Positions 1-5,523 of a DNA stretch of 7,545 bases are shown here, piece by piece. Origin of the DNA: VFMC01 sp037130535 (GTDB taxonomy: Bacteria; Actinomycetota; Acidimicrobiia; Acidimicrobiales; Ilumatobacteraceae); the NCBI GenBank assembly GCA_037130535.1, contig JBAXSU010000167.1, positions 1 to 7,545 of the forward strand. The letters are read 5' to 3'. The translations under genes and the position numbers were made by a program. The notes under the pieces were generated by a model. That model worked only from the letters and a program-made list of their open reading frames with translations, did no database searches and was not told the origin of the DNA. Position 1 is the first letter of the stretch. The number at the start of each line of letters is the position of its first letter.

Positions 1-26
1 TGCTCGTTGAACGAGATGACCGCCAT
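1..26 (-). CDS. Possible start of a gene running off the left edge (partial)
   Basis: Reading leftward, an ATG lies 3 nt after the stop codon of the VOC gene and opens a frame beginning M-A-V-I-S-F-N-E before the window ends. The very tight spacing suggests co-transcription and perhaps translational coupling with the VOC gene. No strong ribosome binding site is seen. An N-terminus of this kind would fit a short-chain dehydrogenase, among other families, but eight residues cannot identify a product. The frame may equally be chance. Confidence 0.35.
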
Positions 27-29
27 CGC

Positions 30-434
30 TCAGCCGGCCTGCAAGAACTCGACCCAGTTGCCGTCGGGGTCTTCCACCATCGCGATGGTGATACCGGGCC
101 GGATCGTGGTGACCTTCACCTTCACGGCGTACCCGGCATCGGCGCAGGCCTGGGTGATCTCCTCGATGTTGCTCACCGAGATGGTCCAGTAGCGATAGCC
201 GTAGGCGCCCTGGATTCCGCCCGGCACAGCAGCGGGCAGGACGGCGGCAGGGCTGACGAGCTTGATCAGACTGGTACCGCATATCAGCCGGTACATCGTG
301 CCGCCGCCACCGGGCATGGGCATCTCGCCGACCTGTTCGAAACCGAGCGTGTCGCGGTAGAACCGCAGCGCCGCGTCGGCATCGCTGACGACGATGCCCA
401 GGTCGATCGAGTCCTTGGTGATCTGCACGCCCAT
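30..434 (-). CDS. VOC (glyoxalase/bleomycin-resistance fold) family protein
   Basis: This is a 134-residue single-module vicinal oxygen chelate protein, the usual length for one pair of beta-alpha-beta-beta-beta repeats. The first repeat starts at about residue 9 (S-I-D-L-G-I-V-V-S-D), followed by the helix A-A-L-R-F-Y-R-D-T-L-G-F. The second starts near residue 80 and ends with the hallmark E-D-P-D-G-N-W-V-E-F at 121-130. Glu129 matches the last metal ligand of the family. The first-strand His of typical members is Leu12 here, and Tyr82 sits where the second-repeat ligand often lies, so a canonical metal centre is doubtful. VOC proteins act as lyases, dioxygenases, epimerases or binding proteins, and the substrate cannot be inferred. 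The start at 434 is preferred over an in-frame upstream ATG at 539 because AAGGGGA lies 7 nt before it and the upstream residues are not family-like. It is divergent from the MFS gene. Confidence 0.85.
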   Translation of the reverse strand: MGVQITKDSIDLGIVVSDADAALRFYRDTLGFEQVGEMPMPGGGGTMYRLICGTSLIKLVSPAAVLPAAVPGGIQGAYGYRYWTISVSNIEEITQACADAGYAVKVKVTTIRPGITIAMVEDPDGNWVEFLQAG

Positions 435-441
435 GTCGCTG

Positions 442-448
442 TCCCCTT
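442..448 (-). promoter_or_regulatory. Ribosome binding site of the VOC gene
   Basis: Read on the minus strand, AAGGGGA lies 7 nt upstream of the ATG at 434. It decides the start in favour of the 134-residue product over a 169-residue reading. Confidence 0.6.
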
Positions 449-479
449 CGGCGACCGCCCCCTGCGACCGCTCGGGCGC

Positions 480-485
480 ACAGTA
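480..485 (-). promoter_or_regulatory. Possible -10 element for the VOC gene
   Basis: On the minus strand the hexamer TACTGT fits the actinobacterial TANNNT -10 pattern. It would give a leader of roughly 40 nt before the ATG at 434. No recognisable -35 hexamer is found at the right distance, so this is a weak call. Confidence 0.25.
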
Positions 486-514
486 CCGGGGCGATGCCAG
501 CCGTCGCGAGCCGC

Positions 515-529
515 GCCAGTCAGACTGGC
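515..529. promoter_or_regulatory. Perfect 15-bp palindrome, candidate operator
   Basis: The sequence GCCAGTCAGACTGGC is two perfect 7-bp arms around a single central base. It lies in the 107-nt space between the divergent VOC and MFS genes, 12 nt before the preferred MFS start. Position and symmetry fit a binding site for a dimeric repressor able to control either gene. A one-base loop makes an RNA hairpin role less likely, though a shorter stem with a larger loop could still form near the MFS start codon. No regulator gene is visible in the window. Confidence 0.4.
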
Positions 530-541
530 CGGGTGCCACCG

Positions 542-1759
542 ATGAGCGACGACCCGGCCATCGTCCGTCGCACGCAGCTGATCGACCTGCTCCGCGCCGT
601 GCCGATGGGTGTGCTGCTACCGCTCGAGACGTCGATCCTGCTGACGATCGCGATCAAGCAGTTCGACGCCTCGGCGCTCGCCAAAGGTGTCATCGCGGCC
701 GCGGCAGGTGTGGGCCTGCTGCTGTCGCCCGTCGTCACCGCCGCAGCACGCCGCAGTGGCCGGCCGGTGATGCACGTCGCCGCGACCATCGCCGCGATCG
801 GCGCCGCCGGCTACGTGCTCGGCGTGCTGGGCGCCCTGCCGCTGTTCGTGGCCGGGGCAGTGGTGGGTGTCGCCGCCCCGAACGCGGTGTTCCCGCTGCT
901 GACCCTCACCTATGAACGCAACTTCCCAGCCGCCGAGCGCGGACGCCGAGTGGGATGGGGAATGTCGCTGCGCGTGGGGGTGGCCGCGGTGGTGGGCCTC
1001 GTCGTGGGCGCGCTGCTGCGCAACCGACTCGACCTGTGGTGGACCGTGGTGCTGGCCGGAGCGGTCGCCTCGGCGGTGCTGGCCGTGCTGCAGACCGGCA
1101 CCCCCTCGCAACCTCTCGACCGGGTGCCTGGCGAACGCAACCGACCGTGGCCGCAGTTCCACCTGGTCGCCACCGATCGACGCCTCCGCCTCACGCTCGG
1201 CGCCTGGATGCTGATGGGGTTCGGCAACCTGATGCTGCTGCCCCTGCGGGTCGAGTACCTGGCCAATCCGAAGTACGGAATCACCGCTGACGCATCACTC
1301 ATCGCCCTGCTCACCATCACCGTGCCGTCGGTGTGCCGACTGCTGTCTTTGCCGCTGTTCGGCATCGTGTTCGACCGACTGTCGTTCTTCGCCTCACGCA
1401 TCGCCGTGAACCTGCTGTTCGCGCTGTACGTCGCCGCGTTCTTCACGGGCACCAGTACCGCCGGCCTCCTGATCGGTGCCGTGGTGCTGGGCATCGCCAG
1501 CGCCGGCGGCGACCTGATGTGGAGCCTGTGGGTGATCAAGTTCGCGCCGTCCGACCGGGTGGCCGACTACATGGGGTTGCACACGTTCTTCACCGGTGTG
1601 CGCGCTGTGCTGGCCCCGCTCATCGCGTTCGTCGTGGTCGAGCACGTGTCGCTCACGGCGGTGGCGATCGCTGCGGCGGCGATGATGGTGCTGTCGGCAC
1701 TGGTGCTGTTGCCCGAGGCCCGCGCCGAACGCGTGCTGCGCGTGGCCGACCTGCCCTGA
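542..1759 (+). CDS. Major facilitator superfamily (MFS) transporter
   Basis: This is a 405-residue integral membrane protein with about twelve hydrophobic helices, near residues 17-37, 46-67, 77-96, 98-120, 142-160, 165-184, 216-238, 251-275, 285-303, 306-326, 345-368 and 371-391. A longer hydrophilic loop (about 185-215) splits it into two six-helix halves, as is typical of MFS secondary transporters. A basic stretch (R-R-S-G-R-P, 70-75) after the second helix lies where the family's loop 2-3 motif falls. Substrate and direction cannot be read from the sequence. The start is uncertain: ATG 542 gives a normal short N-terminus but has no clear ribosome binding site, GTG 533 and ATG 494 are in-frame alternatives, and ATG 494 would swallow the palindrome at 515-529. 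It is divergent from the VOC gene and followed by a 157-nt gap. Confidence 0.85.
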   Translation: MSDDPAIVRRTQLIDLLRAVPMGVLLPLETSILLTIAIKQFDASALAKGVIAAAAGVGLLLSPVVTAAARRSGRPVMHVAATIAAIGAAGYVLGVLGALPLFVAGAVVGVAAPNAVFPLLTLTYERNFPAAERGRRVGWGMSLRVGVAAVVGLVVGALLRNRLDLWWTVVLAGAVASAVLAVLQTGTPSQPLDRVPGERNRPWPQFHLVATDRRLRLTLGAWMLMGFGNLMLLPLRVEYLANPKYGITADASLIALLTITVPSVCRLLSLPLFGIVFDRLSFFASRIAVNLLFALYVAAFFTGTSTAGLLIGAVVLGIASAGGDLMWSLWVIKFAPSDRVADYMGLHTFFTGVRAVLAPLIAFVVVEHVSLTAVAIAAAAMMVLSALVLLPEARAERVLRVADLP

Positions 1760-1844
1760 GGCGGGCGACGCGTCGACTAGAAACAGCACATGGCCCGCAC
1801 GGTGCGGCGCGTGAGGCAGCACTGGCGCTGGCACCCGGCGTCGG

Positions 1845-1859
1845 GGTTCCGGTGGAACC
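1845..1859 (+). other. Small hairpin in the gap before the amidohydrolase gene
   Basis: GGTTCC-GGT-GGAACC forms a perfect 6-bp inverted repeat with a 3-nt loop. It lies in the 157-nt space between the MFS stop (1759) and the amidohydrolase start (1917). No T-run follows it, so it is not an ordinary intrinsic terminator. No promoter hexamers stand out in this space, and no convincing gene is seen there. Confidence 0.3.
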
Positions 1860-1907
1860 GGGTCGCTACCTGGCCAACTGCGAGATCGCCCCTGACCTAC
1901 TACCACT

Positions 1908-1911
1908 GGAG
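1908..1911 (+). promoter_or_regulatory. Ribosome binding site of the amidohydrolase gene
   Basis: GGAG lies 5 nt upstream of the ATG at 1917 and supports that start codon. Confidence 0.55.
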
Positions 1912-1916
1912 TTGCG

Positions 1917-2909
1917 ATGACCAACGAGAAATCACCGGACCCCGACGTCGACGGTCCGGTTGTCGACCCCGACCAGCGCATCGTCGATCCGCACCACCAC
2001 CTGTGGCCTGCGGGTGGTGCGCTCCCCTACTCGCTCGACGACCTGCACGCCGATGCCCTCGGCGCGGGGCACCGGGTGGAGCGCACGGTGTTCGTCGAAT
2101 GCCACGCTGCGTACCGCACCGACGGGCCTGCGCACCTGCGCCCCGTGGGCGAGACCGAATTCGTCGCTGGCGAAGCCCACCGCGATCCGCGCCGCCTGAT
2201 CGGCGGCATCGTCGCCCATACCGATCTCACCGACCACGAGCATCTCGACGAGGTGCTCGACGCGCACACCGACGCAGCGGGCGGGCTGTTCCGCGGTATC
2301 CGCCACGCGGGGTCGCACGCCATCGACCCGGCACCGCTGATGATTCCGGGCCGCGCCCCCGCAGGGCTGTACGCCGACCCGGCGTTCCGTCGCGGGGTGG
2401 CGCACCTCGGTGCCCGTGGCCTCACCTACGACACGTGGCACTACCACTACCAGAACCGCGAGTTCCTCGACCTCGCCCGCGCCGTGCCCGACACGCTGTT
2501 GGTGCTCGACCACTTCGGCACCCCGCTCGGGGTGGGCGAGTACGCGGGTCACCGCGACGAGATCTTCGCGGCGTGGAAAGACGACATCGCCGACATCGCC
2601 CGGTGCGAGAACGTGGTGGCGAAGCTGGGCGGTCTGGCCATGCCCGACAACGGCTTCGGTTGGCACGAGACCGGTGCGCCCTCCAGCGACGAGTTCGTGG
2701 CCGCGCAGGCCCGCTACTACCTGCACACCATCGAATGCTTCGGCCCCGAGCGGTGCATGTTCGAGTCGAACTTCCCGGTCGACCGGTTCTCGCTCGGCTA
2801 CCGCGTGCTGTGGAACGCGCTGAAGAAGATCGCCGCACCGTTCACGCCCGCCGAGCGCGACGCGATGTTCTACGGCACCGCGTCGCGGGTGTACCGCCTC
2901 GAGCCGTAG
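1917..2909 (+). CDS. Amidohydrolase family protein (Amidohydro_2, COG3618-type TIM-barrel hydrolase)
   Basis: This is a 330-residue cytosolic protein without signal peptide or membrane segment. It has the layout of the amidohydrolase-related family that includes 2-pyrone-4,6-dicarboxylate and sugar lactonases. The N-terminal barrel strand carries V-D-P-H-H-H-L-W (residues 23-30), whose H26-x-H28 is the metal or substrate motif. Further family signatures are G-I-R-H (127-130), the Y-D-T-W-H segment (171-175), V-L-D-H-F-G (196-201, His199), V-V-A-K-L-G-G-L (233-240) and M-F-E-S-N-F-P-V-D (281-289). In many relatives the last motif reads S-D-W-P with a catalytic Asp; here that position is Asn285. 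Likely chemistry is hydrolysis of a lactone, ester or amide ring, but the substrate is unknown. GGAG supports the start. The gene is convergent with the enoyl-CoA hydratase gene, with 11 nt between the stops. Confidence 0.88.
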   Translation: MTNEKSPDPDVDGPVVDPDQRIVDPHHHLWPAGGALPYSLDDLHADALGAGHRVERTVFVECHAAYRTDGPAHLRPVGETEFVAGEAHRDPRRLIGGIVAHTDLTDHEHLDEVLDAHTDAAGGLFRGIRHAGSHAIDPAPLMIPGRAPAGLYADPAFRRGVAHLGARGLTYDTWHYHYQNREFLDLARAVPDTLLVLDHFGTPLGVGEYAGHRDEIFAAWKDDIADIARCENVVAKLGGLAMPDNGFGWHETGAPSSDEFVAAQARYYLHTIECFGPERCMFESNFPVDRFSLGYRVLWNALKKIAAPFTPAERDAMFYGTASRVYRLEP

Positions 2910-2920
2910 GCCCGCTGCCG

Positions 2921-3694
2921 TCAGCGACCCGTCCAGTTGGGCGGGCGCTTCTCGGCGAACGCCTTCGGGCCCTCGATGAAGTCGTCGCTGCGCACCAGCC
3001 GCTTCACCGACTCGTAGGGCACTTCCATCGACTCCTGCAGCGACGCCATGTCGAGGCTGCGGTAGACGACGTCCTTGCTGGCGCGGATCGACAGCGGCGA
3101 ACAGGCGATGATCTGACGCGCCCAGTCCATCGCCCGCTCCATCAGCTGCTCGTGCGGCACCACCTCGTTCACGAAGCCGAGCTCGTAGCCCTCGGCGGCG
3201 CTGACGTGGCGACCCGTGAGGATCATGCCCAGGGCACGCTTGGGCCCGATCTGACGGGGCAGGCGCTGCAGGCCACCGGCCAACGCGGCCAGGCCCACCT
3301 TCGGCTCGGGCAGCGCGAAGCGGGCCTGATCGGAGGCGATGATGAGGTCGCACGCCAGCGCGATCTCGAATCCACCGCCCATCGCCACACCGTTCACCGC
3401 GGCGATGACCGGCTTGTCGAGGTCGAACCGCGAGGTGAGGCCACCGAAACCGCGGGGCATCGCCACCCGCTCGCCGCCCTCGGCCTGGTGGCGCAGGTCG
3501 TTGCCGGCACTGAAGCCGCGGCCCTCGCCGGTGATGATGGCCACCCACAGGTCGTCGTCGGTGGCGAAGTGATCGAACACCCGGCCCAACTCGGCGTTGG
3601 CCGCCGGGTGCAGCGCGTTCAGGCGATCGGGCCGATTGATGCGCACGGTCATGATGTGGTCGGCGGTGTCGACGAGGCAGTACTCGGTGTCCAT
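2921..3694 (-). CDS. Enoyl-CoA hydratase/isomerase (crotonase) family protein
   Basis: This is a 257-residue soluble protein of normal crotonase-family length. The oxyanion-hole segments are G-F-S-A-G-N-D-L (60-67) and N-G-V-A-M-G-G-G-F-E (101-110). Both glutamates used by classical enoyl-CoA hydratases are present: Glu110 in G-G-G-F-E and Glu130 in A-L-P-E (rat Glu144 and Glu164 equivalents by motif). Hydration of a trans-2-enoyl-CoA in beta-oxidation or a related acyl-CoA route is therefore plausible. The C-terminus, F-I-E-G-P-K-A-F-A-E-K-R-P-P-N-W, is the usual family ending. The exact acyl-CoA cannot be told. The start at ATG 3694 (M-D-T-E-Y) fits the family's N-terminus. However, an in-frame GTG at 3733 has a much better ribosome binding site and would add 13 residues. 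The gene is divergent from the ABC operon and tail to tail with the amidohydrolase gene. Confidence 0.9.
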   Translation of the reverse strand: MDTEYCLVDTADHIMTVRINRPDRLNALHPAANAELGRVFDHFATDDDLWVAIITGEGRGFSAGNDLRHQAEGGERVAMPRGFGGLTSRFDLDKPVIAAVNGVAMGGGFEIALACDLIIASDQARFALPEPKVGLAALAGGLQRLPRQIGPKRALGMILTGRHVSAAEGYELGFVNEVVPHEQLMERAMDWARQIIACSPLSIRASKDVVYRSLDMASLQESMEVPYESVKRLVRSDDFIEGPKAFAEKRPPNWTGR

Positions 3695-3739
3695 GTGCCG
3701 ACCGTATCCCGTTGCTGCAGCGGTGCGTCCCACCGTGCT

Positions 3740-3745
3740 TCCTCC
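3740..3745 (-). promoter_or_regulatory. Strong ribosome binding site in front of a GTG codon
   Basis: On the minus strand GGAGGA lies 6 nt upstream of a GTG at 3733 that is in frame with the enoyl-CoA hydratase gene. The ATG at 3694 has nothing comparable. This argues that translation may begin at 3733 and give a 270-residue product. Confidence 0.45.
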
Positions 3746-3772
3746 CACTACGTTGCGCAGGTGAACGATCGG

Positions 3773-3778
3773 TAACGT
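3773..3778 (+). promoter_or_regulatory. Possible -10 element of the ABC operon, giving a near-leaderless mRNA
   Basis: TAACGT matches the TANNNT pattern and ends 11 nt before the ATG at 3790. Transcription would then begin only a few bases before the start codon, in keeping with the absence of any ribosome binding site there. Leaderless messages are common in actinobacteria. The only -35-like hexamer, TTGCGC at 3753-3758, is 14 nt away, which is short. A perfect 10-bp palindrome, CGTGCGCACG, overlaps it at 3776-3785. Confidence 0.3.
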
Positions 3779-3789
3779 GCGCACGCACC

Positions 3790-5523
3790 ATGTTGATCCG
3801 CCTGCTCCGTTCGCACCTGCGCCCCTACCGCGCCCAGTTGGCAGTCATCGTCGTACTCCAGGCCGCGCAGGCGATCGCCGGGCTGTACCTGCCCCGCCTG
3901 AACGGCAACATCATCAACAACGGTGTGCTGCTCGGCGACACGCACTACATCTGGTCGACCGGCGGGTTGATGCTGCTGTTCACGCTGCTGCAGGTGGCGC
4001 TGTCGGTCACCGCCGTGTACTGGGGTTCGAAGGTGGCGATGGCGTTCGGCCGCGACGTGCGCCGCGACCTGTTCCAGCGGGTCACCGACTTCTCGGCTCG
4101 CGAGGTGGGTGTGCTCGGCGCACCGTCGCTCATCACCCGCATCACCAACGACGTGCAGCAGGTGCAGATGCTCGTGCAGATGGTGTGCACCCTGCTGCTG
4201 GCGGCACCCATCACCGCGGTGGGCGGCGTCATCATGGCCCTCAGCGAAGACGTCGGGTTGAGCTGGCTGCTGCTGGTGAGCATCCCGGTGCTCATCGTCG
4301 TCATCATCGCGATCATCCGGCGGATGGTGCCGCAGTACCAGGTGATGCAAGAGCGCATCGACAGTCTGAACCGAGTGCTGCGCGAGCAGATCACCGGCAT
4401 GCGTGTGGTGCGGGCCTTCGTGCGCGAGCCCTACGAGGCGGTGCGCTTCGGGGCGGCCAACGACGATGTCACCGATACGGCGCTGGTGGCCGGGCGGTTG
4501 ATGGCCCTCATCTTCCCGACGGCCATCATGACGGTGAACATCACCACCGTCGGCGTGGTGTGGTTCGGTTCGAACCGCATCGCCAGCGGCGACATGCAGG
4601 TGGGCGCGATGGTGGCGTACATCACCTACCTCGTGCAGATCCTCATGTCGGTGACGATGGCGTCGTTCATCGGGTCGATGTGGCCGCGGGCATCGGTGTG
4701 CGCTGAGCGCATCGTCGAGGTGCTCGACACCGAGTCGTCGGTGGTCACCGCCGAGCACCCGGTCGAGTCGGTGCCGCTGCGCGGAACGGTCGAGTTCCGG
4801 GGCGCGTGCTTCGGCTACCCGGGCGCCGAGGCCGACGTGCTGCACGACATCACGCTGCTGTGCCGGCCGGGCCAGACGACGGCGGTCATCGGCAGCACCG
4901 GGTCGGGCAAGACCACGCTCGTCGGCCTCGTGCCGCGGTTGTTCGACGTCACCGCCGGCGAGGTGCTGTTCGACGGAGTCGATGTGCGCGAACTCGATCC
5001 GATCGCCCTGGGCGCCCGCATCGGTCCGGTGCCGCAGAAGCCCTACCTGTTCTCGGGCACGGTGGCCAGCAACCTGCGCTACGGCAAGCCCGACGCCACC
5101 GACGACGAACTGTGGCACGCGCTCACCGTGGCACAGGCCGCCGACTTCGTGCGGGCGATGCCTGATGGGCTGAACGCCTCCATCGCCCAGGGCGGTAGCA
5201 ACGTGTCGGGCGGCCAGCGTCAACGACTCGCCATCGCCCGCGCCCTGGTGCGCAAGCCCGAGGTGTACCTGTTCGACGACTCGTTCTCGGCGCTCGACGT
5301 GGCCACCGATGCACGCCTGCGCGCTGCGCTGGTGCCCGAGACCGCCGACGCCGCCGTGCTCATCGTCGGCCAGCGCGTGGCCACCATTGCCGGCGCCGAC
5401 CAGATCGTGGTGCTCGAGGACGGCCGCATCGTCGGCCTCGGCCGCCACGACGACCTGCTGGCCACCTGCCCTACCTACGCCGAGATCGTGTCGTCGCAGC
5501 TGCGCGCCGAGGAGGCCGCATGA
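3790..5523 (+). CDS. ABC exporter half-transporter, subunit with degenerate ATPase site
   Basis: This 577-residue protein has a six-helix membrane domain (helices near 17-35, 57-79, 133-152, 158-177, 237-260 and 271-295) followed by an ATPase domain from about 333, the order of type IV (MsbA-like) exporters. ATPase motifs are the A-loop Tyr343, Walker A G-S-T-G-S-G-K-T-T (368-376), Q-loop Gln416, signature V-S-G-G-Q (472-476), Walker B V-Y-L-F-D-D (492-497) and D-loop S-A-L-D (500-503). The residue after the Walker B Asp is Asp497 instead of the catalytic Glu, and the switch His is Gln528. This is the degenerate-site pattern of heterodimeric exporters such as TM287/288. It resembles the Rv1273c-type subunit of mycobacteria. 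Cargo is unknown; drugs, lipids or peptides are all possible. The start at ATG 3790 (M-L-I-R-L-L) fits the family, although no ribosome binding site is seen. The stop overlaps the next gene. Confidence 0.92.
   Translation: MLIRLLRSHLRPYRAQLAVIVVLQAAQAIAGLYLPRLNGNIINNGVLLGDTHYIWSTGGLMLLFTLLQVALSVTAVYWGSKVAMAFGRDVRRDLFQRVTDFSAREVGVLGAPSLITRITNDVQQVQMLVQMVCTLLLAAPITAVGGVIMALSEDVGLSWLLLVSIPVLIVVIIAIIRRMVPQYQVMQERIDSLNRVLREQITGMRVVRAFVREPYEAVRFGAANDDVTDTALVAGRLMALIFPTAIMTVNITTVGVVWFGSNRIASGDMQVGAMVAYITYLVQILMSVTMASFIGSMWPRASVCAERIVEVLDTESSVVTAEHPVESVPLRGTVEFRGACFGYPGAEADVLHDITLLCRPGQTTAVIGSTGSGKTTLVGLVPRLFDVTAGEVLFDGVDVRELDPIALGARIGPVPQKPYLFSGTVASNLRYGKPDATDDELWHALTVAQAADFVRAMPDGLNASIAQGGSNVSGGQRQRLAIARALVRKPEVYLFDDSFSALDVATDARLRAALVPETADAAVLIVGQRVATIAGADQIVVLEDGRIVGLGRHDDLLATCPTYAEIVSSQLRAEEAA
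5510..5515 (+). promoter_or_regulatory. Ribosome binding site of the second ABC gene
   Basis: AGGAGG lies inside the end of the upstream gene, 4 nt before the ATG at 5520. Together with the ATGA stop/start overlap it fixes the start and implies translational coupling. Confidence 0.7.

Noticed and set aside
3..15. Inverted repeat CTCGTT-G-AACGAG near the left edge as a terminator for the VOC gene
   Set aside because: The stem left after allowing a workable loop is only 4 bp, no T-run is visible, and it falls inside a possible next gene.
494..541. N-terminal extension of the MFS protein from ATG 494
   Set aside because: The 16 extra residues are not family-like and cover the intergenic palindrome. 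It is kept only as an alternative start.
1766..1775. Palindrome CGACGCGTCG just after the MFS stop as a terminator
   Set aside because: It has no loop and no T-run, and short palindromes of this composition are common in GC-rich DNA.
1790..3775. Very long plus-strand open frame (661 codons) across the amidohydrolase and hydratase genes
   Set aside because: It is Arg/Pro/His-rich without any domain and overlaps two well-recognised genes on both strands. It is a typical stop-poor shadow frame in GC-rich DNA.
1932..3791. Long minus-strand open frame (619 codons) opposite the amidohydrolase gene
   Set aside because: The translation is low-complexity Arg/Gly/Ala/Val without motifs. The true minus-strand gene in part of this interval is the enoyl-CoA hydratase in another frame.
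3748..5448. Long minus-strand open frame (566 codons) opposite the first ABC gene
   Set aside because: It is His/Arg/Asp-rich and mirrors the codon pattern of the ABC gene. A second one at 5475-6707 (410 codons) is rejected for the same reason.
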